The translations under genes were made by a program, and so were the position numbers. 64,000 bases of DNA from an uncultured Bacteroidia bacterium (lineage in GTDB: Bacteria > Bacteroidota > Bacteroidia > Bacteroidales > UBA932): contig CACYZM010000002.1 in assembly GCA_902778855.1 (NCBI GenBank), positions 1-64,000 of the forward strand, given 5' to 3'. The notes beneath the pieces were generated by a model. It was given only the letters and a program-made list of their open reading frames with translations. It did not search any database and had not been told where the DNA came from. This document shows positions 33,136 to 40,743 of this stretch, piece by piece. The stretch's first letter is position 1; the number at the start of each line of letters is the position of its first letter.

Positions 33136-33783
33136 TCATAGAAATTCAAGCCATTGTTTTCCAGCGTCGTACATCTCGGGATGCCGTCGTAAGTGCCGAA
33201 CTGCCTCACACTCGTCGAAATCAGGCAAAATCATATCGTCAATGCAAAATGGCATCTGCTCAACTGGCCCTTGTGCTGACGTTGTTGAGGTCTGTTGTAT
33301 CATCAGTTGAGGTTCGGTCATCGTCTCCTCTGCCAGCGGTTGAGGTTCCGTAATTGACGAATTCTCTTGTGCCGGTCTTTTCATCGCCTGTCGCATCTTA
33401 TCGCACTTTGCCTGTCGCATCGCCTGAACTGCCGTGTCCTTTTGGTCTCCCTGATGGTTGAGTATCTTGTCCCAGTTGAGGGTATAGAAGCAGTAGTTTT
33501 TTAGCTGCCCTGCCTTGTCTTGTGGCCTGCTCGTCTTGGTGATGAAACCCTTGCGTTCCAGCTCAGGGATGTGTTTGTCGAGTATTTGTCTCTTTTTGAT
33601 GTCCATACACTTTTCTAACTCCGCTCCAGTAATGTAGAACGTTCCATCTTTTTGCAGCCGGTTAAATGCGCTCATCTCGCCGTACTTGTCAATGAGCAGA
33701 AGGAGCAGAACCTTTTCGGTCGAGGTTAAATCCTGAGCTTTGACTATGCTGCGGGGCGCCTTGATAAAAATGTCTTTCTTCAT
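33136..33783 (-). CDS. Winged-helix protein of the integrated element
   Basis: A 215-residue protein. Residues 1-110 look like a winged helix-turn-helix of the kind found at the front of replication initiators and phage regulators: STEKVLLLLLIDKYGEMSAF, ITGAELEKCMDIKKRQILDK and HIPELERKGFITKT. The remainder is Gln/Thr/Pro-rich and probably disordered, with an acidic end (DDMILPDFDECEAVRHLR). It may start replication of the excised element or regulate it; neither is proven. The AT-rich stretch upstream of its start could be its site of action. Confidence 0.6.
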   Translation of the reverse strand: MKKDIFIKAPRSIVKAQDLTSTEKVLLLLLIDKYGEMSAFNRLQKDGTFYITGAELEKCMDIKKRQILDKHIPELERKGFITKTSRPQDKAGQLKNYCFYTLNWDKILNHQGDQKDTAVQAMRQAKCDKMRQAMKRPAQENSSITEPQPLAEETMTEPQLMIQQTSTTSAQGPVEQMPFCIDDMILPDFDECEAVRHLRRHPEMYDAGKQWLEFL

Positions 33784-34233
33784 TTCGTTATCTTTTTATA
33801 CTAATATACAAAAAAGAAATGACAAATCAAAATGGTGTTAAAATGGTTGAATTTCTGCGCGGTATAATTGAGTGCGGCGGCGGAACACGGGCTACCACTT
33901 CCTGATTATAAATAAGCTCCCAGCATTCTCGGTCCTTTCGTTGGAGTGGTCGCCTTTCCTATGGCTATTTTGTGGTCCTTCGGGTGTTTTACATATTCTA
34001 CGTTTTACTAAATAAAAAAAATATAAGAACATAAAACATTAAGAAAGAACTATCTACAGCTATATCTCAAAGATATTTGTATTATATTATTATAATATAT
34101 TATTTCTTCTATTTCATATATTCTATTTAGAGTGCGTTGCAGCGCCATACCCATATAGTGCTGAAACAACATACCCCGCAGCGTTGGAGTGCCGCAGGGT
34201 ATGGTGTTAAGTGCCTCTCACACAATCGCTCAA
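33784..34233. other. AT-rich non-coding region, possible origin
   Basis: 450 bases with no convincing gene between the winged-helix gene and the integrase gene. The middle (about 34005-34130) is nearly all A and T with small palindromes (ATATCT-caa-AGATAT, TATTATAATA). The right part has a hairpin CATACCC...GGGTATG (about 34169-34203) near the integrase stop. The composition fits a replication origin or a regulatory region; I see no clear iterons. Confidence 0.4.
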
Positions 34234-35451
34234 CTATTCATCATCACCTTCAAGTATCGCCGTTATTTTATCCATAAGGTCTTGCTTTTCTTTTTCTTCG
34301 CGTGTCCGGTCTTCCACCTTCCGTATCGCCTTATAAACGCTATCATCAAACAGAACGGCATAGTGCTTTTGTACCATCTGGACACTATCCCCCAAAATTC
34401 GGGCGACTTCCTCGTACGAACAGCCCTTATTAAGCAGATGGCAGGCACATGTGCTTCTCGCCAGTTTTGAACTGAATGGCTTGTCTATATCACATAGGGT
34501 GCCCATATCCTTCAGGTATCTGTTATAATCCTGGTCGCAGATAAACGGGAGCGTGAAATCATACTTCCTCGCTATATCCAGTGCTTCGCCGAACAGGACT
34601 ATCACAAACTCTTTCCCGGTTTTCTGCCTCTTCCCTTTGACACACCATTGACCTACATCATTTAGATAGAAATCATCTTTTTTCAGTTTCTTCAAATCGA
34701 CCAGGGACAATCCAGTGTAGCAGTCAAATAGGAAAATGTCCTTGACTCTGTTCAGTTTTTCGGTACTGAATGTCATTTTAGCGATTTTCCTCAACTCTTC
34801 ATCGGTCAGGTATTGTATTTCCGTACTTCCTCTATTTATCTTAACATTGACAAACGGCATTGCGCTTATCTTCCCCGTATCAAACGCATACTTGAACACC
34901 GCTTTAAGTTTCTTCTGGAATCCGCAGGTATAGGATGCCTTAAATCGTTTCGCCATTTCCGCTTCAAATATCTTCCAGTGCTGAATGGTGATGGTATTGA
35001 CATTTTCATTTCCTTTCAGCCCACACAGGTCATAAAATAGGTCCTTGGTCTTCAAGTATCTGTCATAGGTAATCTTCGTCATCAAACCAGCATCGAACTC
35101 CCTCTTTCTTATCTCATTAAACTCCGCGAACAACTCGTCAAGCGTGAAAATCTTATCTATGCCGCCTTGTTTATAGTAGGTAAAAATGTTAGTGGTCGTT
35201 CTTGGAATACCCCTACGGACCATCTCAGTGACAATCTCTCCAATGCTCATTTCAACACCTCTACAAAACGATTTTATATCGTTATCCCGCTTGCTTCGCA
35301 TACTCTTTTTGAACTCATCGGGTTTTGCCTTCATTTCAAGCGGAAAATACTTCCTGTCTTCCCCTTTACCAATAGACATTTCAATCGTCGCGAGTCCTGT
35401 CTTTTTACTCGCTCTTGATTTACGACAATAAAAGTGGATTAAAGGTTTCAT
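34234..35451 (-). CDS. Tyrosine integrase, IntDOT-like, with unusual active-site residues
   Basis: A 405-residue site-specific recombinase that should insert and excise the element at tRNA-Lys. ATG 35451 is chosen; a TTG two codons upstream is less likely. It has an arm-binding N-terminus (FYCRKSRASKKTGLATIE), a core-binding helical domain and a catalytic domain. In the catalytic domain Arg I is Ser249 (CYTGLSLVDL), a change known from IntDOT. Lys277 is present. The HxxR box reads KLAR, with Lys329 in place of His and Arg332 kept. The late His/Trp position is Asp355 (ILGDS). The nucleophile is Tyr364 (QKHYAVLF). The other substitutions are unusual. It lies directly beside the tRNA end. Confidence 0.88.
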   Translation of the reverse strand: MKPLIHFYCRKSRASKKTGLATIEMSIGKGEDRKYFPLEMKAKPDEFKKSMRSKRDNDIKSFCRGVEMSIGEIVTEMVRRGIPRTTTNIFTYYKQGGIDKIFTLDELFAEFNEIRKREFDAGLMTKITYDRYLKTKDLFYDLCGLKGNENVNTITIQHWKIFEAEMAKRFKASYTCGFQKKLKAVFKYAFDTGKISAMPFVNVKINRGSTEIQYLTDEELRKIAKMTFSTEKLNRVKDIFLFDCYTGLSLVDLKKLKKDDFYLNDVGQWCVKGKRQKTGKEFVIVLFGEALDIARKYDFTLPFICDQDYNRYLKDMGTLCDIDKPFSSKLARSTCACHLLNKGCSYEEVARILGDSVQMVQKHYAVLFDDSVYKAIRKVEDRTREEKEKQDLMDKITAILEGDDE

Positions 35452-35468
35452 ATTCAACGATTTATGGC

Positions 35469-35540
35469 TGTCTCAAACATTGGGAATAGTATGTCTCAAA
35501 TATGTCTATTTTTATGCAAGTTTAACGATATTTTGAGACA
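35469..35540. promoter_or_regulatory. Cluster of TGTCTCAAA motifs at the right end
   Basis: TGTCTCAAA at 35469-35477, TGTCTCAAATATGTCT at 35492-35507 and an inverted copy, TGTCTCAAAA on the minus strand, at 35531-35540. They lie between the integrase start and attR and overlap the place where the integrase promoter should be. This fits binding by the integrase itself or a directionality factor, with autoregulation. The same motif is at 29331-29348. Confidence 0.55.
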
Positions 35541-35584
35541 TATCCAAAAAGAAAAACGCCCCTAGAGTGATTCTAGAGGCGTTT
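35541..35584 (-). terminator. Element-borne terminator for tRNA-Lys
   Basis: AAACGCCCCTAGA (35554-35566) pairs with TCTAGAGGCGTTT (35572-35584) with one mismatch and a 5-base loop. On the minus strand a TTTTTCTTTTT tract follows. It begins 4 bases beyond the tRNA 3' end and lies inside the element. Confidence 0.75.
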
Positions 35585-35585
35585 C

Positions 35586-35603
35586 TGTGACCCGCTTGGG
35601 GCT
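35586..35603. repeat. attR: 18-base repeat within tRNA-Lys
   Basis: TGTGACCCGCTTGGGGCT, identical to 29267-29284; it forms the 3' part of the intact tRNA-Lys gene. Confidence 0.85.
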
Positions 35604-35660
35604 CGAACCCAAGACCCCAGCATTAAAAGTGCTGTGCTCTACCAACTGAGCTAGCGAGTC
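35588..35660 (-). tRNA. tRNA-Lys(TTT)
   Basis: A 73-base cloverleaf on the minus strand. Acceptor GACTCGC pairs with GCGGGTC, the D arm is GCTCAGTTGGTAGAGC, and the anticodon stem CAGCA/TGCTG holds the loop CTTTTAA with anticodon TTT. The T arm is TTGGGTTCGAGCCCCAA and the discriminator is A. It serves as the integration site of the element on its 3' side. Confidence 0.92.
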
Positions 35661-35713
35661 AACCCTTTAAGGGACTGCAAAAGTATATAAAAGTTTGCAA
35701 TCCCCCAAAAAAA

Positions 35714-36199
35714 TTATTCCAGCTTGTACTGACAGAGGTTGGTCAGGGCGGGAATCCGCTTGTAAGTGGTGACTTTTCCCTGGACGAAGATCGTCTGATA
35801 GAGGATCTTTTCCCGGTTGGCGGGATTGTCGGGGGCGAGGGCTTCCCGGTGCGCCTTCTTGGTGAGCTGAAGGACGATGCAGTCGTCGGGTTCGGTGCAG
35901 TCGGCCTCGTCGGCGATGATCAGGGCGTTGGCCACGACGCTGCCCTGGCAGCCGATGTCGATGACGCCGTCGGACGACAGGCCGCCGACGATGTGGCCGC
36001 GGACCCAGACGGTGTCGCCGACGAATGAGCCGGCGAGCAGTTCCTCGATGCTGAGCACCTCGTCGAGGGGGATTTCGGGCTCGTCGGCCTTGTCGGTAAC
36101 GGTTTTGAAATAGTCTTCCATCCAGGTGCAGGATGTGGGGATGGCCGCCGCGGCAGCCAGGGTGGCGGAGATAACCGCCGCTTTCACGAATCTTTTCAT
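35714..36199 (-). CDS. DUF6359-like OB-fold lipoprotein
   Basis: A 161-residue exported protein with a lipobox near AAIPTSC. The body, SIEELLAGSFVGDTVWVRGH, IVGGLSSDGVID and VVANALIIADEAD, is the OB-fold type (DUF6359) seen in Bacteroidota surface proteins that may bind nucleic acid or sugars. A strong Shine-Dalgarno sequence (AAGGAGG) lies 5 bases before the ATG, unusual here because most genes lack one. The role is unknown. Confidence 0.75.
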   Translation of the reverse strand: MKRFVKAAVISATLAAAAAIPTSCTWMEDYFKTVTDKADEPEIPLDEVLSIEELLAGSFVGDTVWVRGHIVGGLSSDGVIDIGCQGSVVANALIIADEADCTEPDDCIVLQLTKKAHREALAPDNPANREKILYQTIFVQGKVTTYKRIPALTNLCQYKLE

Positions 36200-36288
36200 G
36201 GTACCTCCTTGGTTTTTGATGCTTACAAAGTAACGGCATTCTCCGGAGTCGCGTCCGACAAAAAAGCAATTTATTCCTTAAAAAACGT

Positions 36289-36296
36289 TATATTTG
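36289..36296 (+). promoter_or_regulatory. Candidate promoter -7 element of the polysaccharide operon
   Basis: TATATTTG, 27 bases before the flippase ATG, at the head of a run of about eleven closely packed plus-strand genes. The -33 element is weak. Confidence 0.5.
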
Positions 36297-36323
36297 AAGA
36301 TTGAAAATGTTTAAAACGGCTAT

Positions 36324-37790
36324 ATGGCGGAAGGGGCGCTGAAGGAACGGACCGCGAAAGGCTTATTCTGGGGCGGATTGAGCAACGGGCTGCTGCAGGT
36401 CATCAGTCTGGTGTTCGCCGTGATCATCGGGCGGATCCTTGACCCGTCGGATTTCGGCGTCGTGGGAGTGCTGACCATCTTTTCGGCCGTGGCTACGACG
36501 ATTCAGGACAGCGGATTCTCCGGCGCTTTGCTGAACCGGAGGAAGATCGATCCGAACGACTACAATTCCGTCTTCTGGTTCAACGTCCTGTTGAGCGGAT
36601 TCATCTACCTGATCCTGTTCTTCTCGGCACCTGCCATCGCCCGTTTCTTCCACAATCCCGAGCTGGTCAGGCTGTCGCGCTTCACCTTCCTGGGTTTCGT
36701 GATCGGCAGTTTCGGGACGGCGCAGAACGCCTACCTGATGAAGCAGATGCGGATCAAGGAAAAATCGATTGCCAGCATTGTCTCCGTGGCGGTTGCCGGC
36801 TTCGTCGCCGTCATCCTTGCCTTGAAAGGCTTTTCCTATTGGGGAATCGCCATCCAGAATGTCCTGACCATTACGGTCAACACGATCGGCCTTTGGATCG
36901 CCTCGCCCTGGCGTCCGACTTTCCGCATCTCGTTCAAGCCGGTGGCGGAGATGTTCGGCTTCAGTGTCAAGATTTTGATTACCAATACGGTCTCGATCAT
37001 CAACTATCATTTCTTTTCCGTGATCTTCGGCCATTTCTATACGGAACGGGACGTGGGCCTGTACAATCAGGCGAACAAATGGAACTCGGCGGGCTATTCC
37101 ATGATCAACGGAATGGTCCACAACGTCTCGCAGACCGTATTTGTCGAAGCCTCGGATGATCCGGCCCGGCAGTTGCGCGTGTTCCGGAAGATGATGCGTT
37201 TCGCCGCATTCGTCTCCTTCCCGCTGATGTTCGGACTGGCCTTGATCGCGCCGGAGTTCATCACGATCTTTCTGACCGGCAAGTGGCTGGAAAGCGGGCA
37301 GCTCCTGCGCATCCTGGCAATCGGCGGCGCCGTCTATCCGATCACCACGGTGATGGTCCTGCTGATCATTTCCCACGGCGGATCCGGCGTCCAGATGTGG
37401 AACAACATCGCGATGGGTCTTGTGCAGTTGGGCGTCTGCGCCCTGCTTTTCCGCTATGGCGTGACCTGGATGGTCGTGGCATACACGGTTGTCAACTGTT
37501 TGTGGCTCATCATCTGGCTGGCTTGCGTCAACCGCTATCTGCGTTATCCGTTGGGCGCTTTCCTGCGGGATCTTGCCCCGTATGCCCTGTTGTCCGCCGC
37601 CGTGATGGTGGCTACGTATTTTCTTACCCGGCCGATCGCCGACATCCGGCTGCTTTGCATCAGCCGCATCGTCATCGCCGTGGTGCTCTACGCAGGAGCC
37701 ATGCGACTGTCCGGCTCCGTGCTCTACAAGGAGAGCCTTGATTTTCTTTTCAGCCGATTCAAAAAAGGAGGGAACCATGCAGACGATTGA
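36324..37790 (+). CDS. Lipopolysaccharide/O-antigen flippase (WzxC-like)
   Basis: A 488-residue inner-membrane protein with about 12-14 hydrophobic segments. It belongs to the polysaccharide transporter family that flips undecaprenyl-linked repeat units. Typical features are the N-terminal TAKGLFWGGLSNGLLQVISL and IIGRILDPSDFGVVGVLTIF, and the central ERDVGLYNQANKW. It is the first gene of the surface glycan operon and overlaps the next by 14 bases. Confidence 0.9.
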   Translation: MAEGALKERTAKGLFWGGLSNGLLQVISLVFAVIIGRILDPSDFGVVGVLTIFSAVATTIQDSGFSGALLNRRKIDPNDYNSVFWFNVLLSGFIYLILFFSAPAIARFFHNPELVRLSRFTFLGFVIGSFGTAQNAYLMKQMRIKEKSIASIVSVAVAGFVAVILALKGFSYWGIAIQNVLTITVNTIGLWIASPWRPTFRISFKPVAEMFGFSVKILITNTVSIINYHFFSVIFGHFYTERDVGLYNQANKWNSAGYSMINGMVHNVSQTVFVEASDDPARQLRVFRKMMRFAAFVSFPLMFGLALIAPEFITIFLTGKWLESGQLLRILAIGGAVYPITTVMVLLIISHGGSGVQMWNNIAMGLVQLGVCALLFRYGVTWMVVAYTVVNCLWLIIWLACVNRYLRYPLGAFLRDLAPYALLSAAVMVATYFLTRPIADIRLLCISRIVIAVVLYAGAMRLSGSVLYKESLDFLFSRFKKGGNHADD

Positions 37791-38529
37791 TTGCTATTGG
37801 GAGAAGGAGAATCTGGGCGTAACGGCCCGGGAGATCGTGTTTGCCGAAGGGGAGTGCTTCAATCCCGAGGCGGTGGAAGCGGCGGCGGCCGGCGTGGCGT
37901 ACGCCGTGGTAAAGGCCCCGGTCGGTGATCCGTCTTTCCTGTTCGGCCTTCCTTTCCTGGGTTTCAATTGCGTGGAGACGCAGATCTCCGTGAGCAAGCC
38001 CTATGCGGCCTTCGATTTCGACGACCGGCTGGTGCGCCTGCTTTCCCGGGGAATCCGTTTCGTCCCGGTGACGGACTCCGCCGGAATGGAAGCCGTCGTC
38101 GAAGCCATCACGGATGATATGTTCCGGACCGACCGTGTCGCGCTCGATCCACATTTCGGCCCGCAGAAGGGCCGGATCCGCTATGTGAACTGGCTCCGTT
38201 CGACCTTCGCCGGGCCGGACGCCGTCCTGTTTGAATTCGTCAAGGGCGATACCCGTTACGGGTTCTCGCTTTGCCGCAAGTCGCCTTCCGGCGAATGGGA
38301 TTATCTGCTCGGCGGCATTTACAGCCCTTACCGCAACAGCGGGCTGGGGCTGCTTACCCCGGCTGCTCCGTTCCTGTATGCGCGCCAGGAAGGCTGCCCG
38401 CTCAGCCGGGTGGTGACCAGCATCTCTTCAAACAACCAGCCGGTCGTCAAACTGTATCTTTACCTGGGATATTCCCTCGACAATCTCCGGTATGTTTATG
38501 TCAGACACCAGAACCCCTTGTCCAGATGA
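37777..38529 (+). CDS. GNAT-like acyltransferase, possibly for a dideoxyamino sugar
   Basis: A 250-residue protein from ATG 37777, preceded by GGAGGG, overlapping the flippase. The C-terminal half has the GNAT form (LLGGIYSPYRNSGLGLLTPA, then SISSNNQPVVKLYLYLGYSL) and resembles WecD-type enzymes that acylate the 4-amino group of dTDP-4-amino-4,6-dideoxyhexoses. The N-terminal half (EAVEAAAAGVAYAVVKAPVG) is also of the WecD kind. Co-location with an acyl carrier protein, FkbH and a DegT aminotransferase suggests that it acylates the amino sugar. The donor might be acyl-ACP instead of acetyl-CoA; this is inference. Confidence 0.75.
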   Translation: MQTIDCYWEKENLGVTAREIVFAEGECFNPEAVEAAAAGVAYAVVKAPVGDPSFLFGLPFLGFNCVETQISVSKPYAAFDFDDRLVRLLSRGIRFVPVTDSAGMEAVVEAITDDMFRTDRVALDPHFGPQKGRIRYVNWLRSTFAGPDAVLFEFVKGDTRYGFSLCRKSPSGEWDYLLGGIYSPYRNSGLGLLTPAAPFLYARQEGCPLSRVVTSISSNNQPVVKLYLYLGYSLDNLRYVYVRHQNPLSR

Positions 38530-38945
38530 TTGAATCGCTGAAATTCCATCATATCGGGATCGCCGTCCGCGATTTGGACGCGACGGCGACGCTCTACGAG
38601 GCGGGCGGCTACCGCCGTTCCGCCGTCGTCGACGATCCCGTGCAACACGTCCGGATCTGCTGGCTGTCCAAGGATGGCGCTCCGCTCGTGGAGCTGCTGG
38701 CTCCTCTGGACGATGACGCGCCCGTGCGCAATATCCTCGACAAGGTAGGTGTCTCTCCCTACCACTGCTGCTATGAAGCGGACAATCTCGAAGAAGCGGT
38801 CGCTGCCCTGAAGCGGCAGAAATACGCCCTGGTCCGGCGTCCGGTCGAGGCGCCGGCCCTCCGCGGCAGCCGCGTCTGTTTCCTTTTCAACAAGAATATC
38901 GGGCTGATCGAACTGGCCGAGGCCCCGGCCACCATCGTGGAATGA
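38526..38945 (+). CDS. VOC (glyoxalase/epimerase-like) protein
   Basis: A 139-residue protein with the paired beta-alpha-beta-beta-beta modules of the VOC superfamily: KFHHIGIAVRDLDATATLYE, APLVELLAPL, SPYHCCYEADNLEEAVAALK and NIGLIELAE. The metal-site His and Glu positions are present. Members include methylmalonyl-CoA epimerase; in glycan loci with FkbH and ACP it might act on the acyl group. Its ATG overlaps the upstream stop and its stop overlaps the FkbH start, so it belongs tightly to this module. Confidence 0.85.
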   Translation: MIESLKFHHIGIAVRDLDATATLYEAGGYRRSAVVDDPVQHVRICWLSKDGAPLVELLAPLDDDAPVRNILDKVGVSPYHCCYEADNLEEAVAALKRQKYALVRRPVEAPALRGSRVCFLFNKNIGLIELAEAPATIVE

Positions 38946-40519
38946 ACTGGTTTGTCTTCAGAAACAATACGGTAGAACGCTTTTTTCCGAAAGGCTATGC
39001 TTTTTCGGGCTATGAGGACGTTTCGGCCATCCCGGCCGATGCCGACGGCTATGTGTGGTTCTATCAGGCGCCGCTGGGCGCTGACCGCGCCGCTTTGGTA
39101 GAAGTGATCCGCGGCTATGGCGAGAAGTTCCGTTTTGTTTTGGAACAGGTGGCCCCGGGCAAGCCTTTCGTCGTCCTGACAATGACCGATGCGTATGATG
39201 TTCCGCTGACGGAGGACGATCATTCGCTGGCCGTTGCCGTCGCCGCCTATAATGCCGGAGTCTATGAGGCAGGGGAGCGCTGTCCTCAGGTGAAAGTGGT
39301 GGATTTCAATGAATTCGCCCGCAATTATCCCGCCTCTGAACTGCTTGACTGGAAGTTTTTCTTCATCAGCCAGATGGGGCTCAACCCCCGGCTGACGAAA
39401 GATTTTCAAGCCTGGTGGAACCGGAAACTCGACAGCATCGCCCTCCGGCGCAAGAAGTGCCTGGTCCTGGACCTGGATAATACGATTTGGGGCGGCGTGT
39501 TGGGCGAGGACGGCATCAGCGGCATCCGCATCGGCGGCGATTATCCCGGGAAGGCCTTCCTTTTCTTTCAGGAAGCCCTGCTGGCGCTGTCCCGCTCCGG
39601 CGTGATTCTGGCGGTCTGCTCGAAGAACAATGAGGCGGACGTGCTGGAGGCCTGGGAGAAGAACCCGTATCTGGTCCTTCGCAAGGAGCATTTCGCCGCG
39701 TGGCGGATCAACTGGAACGACAAGGCCGCCAATCTCCGGGAACTGGCGGACGAACTGAACATCGGGCTCGATTCCTTCGTCTTTCTGGACGACAATCCCG
39801 CCGAGCGGGAACTGATCCGCCAGTTGCTTCCGATGGTCGCCGTTCCGGATTTTCCCGCACAGCCCTATGAACTGCCGGCTTTCTTCCGGCAATGCGTGGC
39901 GGACTATTTCAAGGTCTATTCCGTCACGGAAGAGGATCGGCAGAAAGTGGCACAATACAAGGCCAATGCGGCGCGGAGCCGCGCACAGCAGCGCTTCAGT
40001 GATCTGGCTTCTTTCCTCGAGAGCCTGGACATCCGCATCACGATCGCGGGCGCCGATGCCTTCAACATCCCGCGCATCGCGCAGATGACGCAGAAGACCA
40101 ATCAGTTCAATCTTACCACGAAACGCTATGCCGACACCGACATCCAGCGGTTCGTGGCGGAAGGATGGCGGGTCTGGTGCCTCCGGGCCGAGGACCGTTT
40201 CGGTGACAACGGAATCACCGGTGTCATCCTGATCGACGGCGATGCCATCGACTCGCTGCTGCTCAGCTGCCGGATTCTGGGCAAGGGCATCGAGCAGGCT
40301 TTCCTGAAAGCCGTCCTAGCCCGTTTGAAGGACGAGGGCGTCAAGACCGTCCGGGCGCGTTATTGCCCGACGGCCAAGAATGCCCAGGTGCGCGATTTCT
40401 ATGAGCGTTGCGGCTTCGCCTGCGTGGCGGAAGAGCCCGACGGAGAAAAGACTTACAAGCTGGATCTGGACAGCGCGGACCTGGAGATAGAGAAGTATTA
40501 TCAAATCATTTGGGGATAG
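38942..40519 (+). CDS. FkbH-like HAD protein with GNAT-like C-terminus
   Basis: A 525-residue FkbH family protein. The HAD motif VLDLDNTIWGGVLGEDG has the catalytic aspartates 177 and 179; VCSKNNEADV and FLDDNPAERE are HAD motifs 2 and 4. The C-terminal 150 residues are GNAT-like (FNLTTKRYADTDIQRFVAEG, then FYERCGFACV). Known FkbH proteins dephosphorylate 1,3-bisphosphoglycerate and load a glyceryl unit onto a carrier protein. A carrier protein gene follows directly. A glyceryl or related hydroxyacyl-ACP is therefore the expected product. Confidence 0.9.
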   Translation: MNWFVFRNNTVERFFPKGYAFSGYEDVSAIPADADGYVWFYQAPLGADRAALVEVIRGYGEKFRFVLEQVAPGKPFVVLTMTDAYDVPLTEDDHSLAVAVAAYNAGVYEAGERCPQVKVVDFNEFARNYPASELLDWKFFFISQMGLNPRLTKDFQAWWNRKLDSIALRRKKCLVLDLDNTIWGGVLGEDGISGIRIGGDYPGKAFLFFQEALLALSRSGVILAVCSKNNEADVLEAWEKNPYLVLRKEHFAAWRINWNDKAANLRELADELNIGLDSFVFLDDNPAERELIRQLLPMVAVPDFPAQPYELPAFFRQCVADYFKVYSVTEEDRQKVAQYKANAARSRAQQRFSDLASFLESLDIRITIAGADAFNIPRIAQMTQKTNQFNLTTKRYADTDIQRFVAEGWRVWCLRAEDRFGDNGITGVILIDGDAIDSLLLSCRILGKGIEQAFLKAVLARLKDEGVKTVRARYCPTAKNAQVRDFYERCGFACVAEEPDGEKTYKLDLDSADLEIEKYYQIIWG

Positions 40520-40524
40520 TCACT

Positions 40525-40743
40525 ATGGAAGAGAAAGTATTGGAGATTTTGAAAGCGGTTTTTGAGCTGGAGACCGTCGGCCCGGACTGCTCGCAGGAAA
40601 CCTGTGAAAAGTGGGACTCGCTGGGTCAGCTGAATCTGGTGGTCGAACTCGAAGACGCCTTCGGCATTTCCCTCGAGCCGGAAGAAATCGCTGCGATGCA
40701 GTCGTTCCAGGACATCATCCGGATCCTGAAAGCCAAGTTATGA
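40525..40743 (+). CDS. Acyl carrier protein
   Basis: A 72-residue acidic four-helix carrier. The phosphopantetheine attachment site is Ser32 in EKWDSLGQLNLVVELED. The end EEIAAMQSFQDIIRILK is also typical. It starts 5 bases after the FkbH stop and overlaps the aminotransferase by ATGA. It is not the fatty-acid ACP by context, but the partner of FkbH in the glycan locus. Confidence 0.92.
   Translation: MEEKVLEILKAVFELETVGPDCSQETCEKWDSLGQLNLVVELEDAFGISLEPEEIAAMQSFQDIIRILKAKL

Larger units (their letters stand above)
29267..35603. mobile_element. Integrated element in tRNA-Lys(TTT), about 6.3 kb
   Basis: Bounded by the 18-base direct repeat TGTGACCCGCTTGGGGCT, the right copy being part of intact tRNA-Lys. 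A tyrosine integrase gene lies next to the tRNA end, as is usual. The DNA is visibly richer in A and T than both flanks. Contents from left: NUMOD3-like small protein, two small unknown proteins, a DUF2693-like protein, a serine recombinase, a membrane-associated protein, a NUMOD4-HNH nuclease, a winged-helix protein and the integrase. I see no relaxase, conjugation or phage structural genes, so it is either a small satellite-like element or a remnant. Confidence 0.85.
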
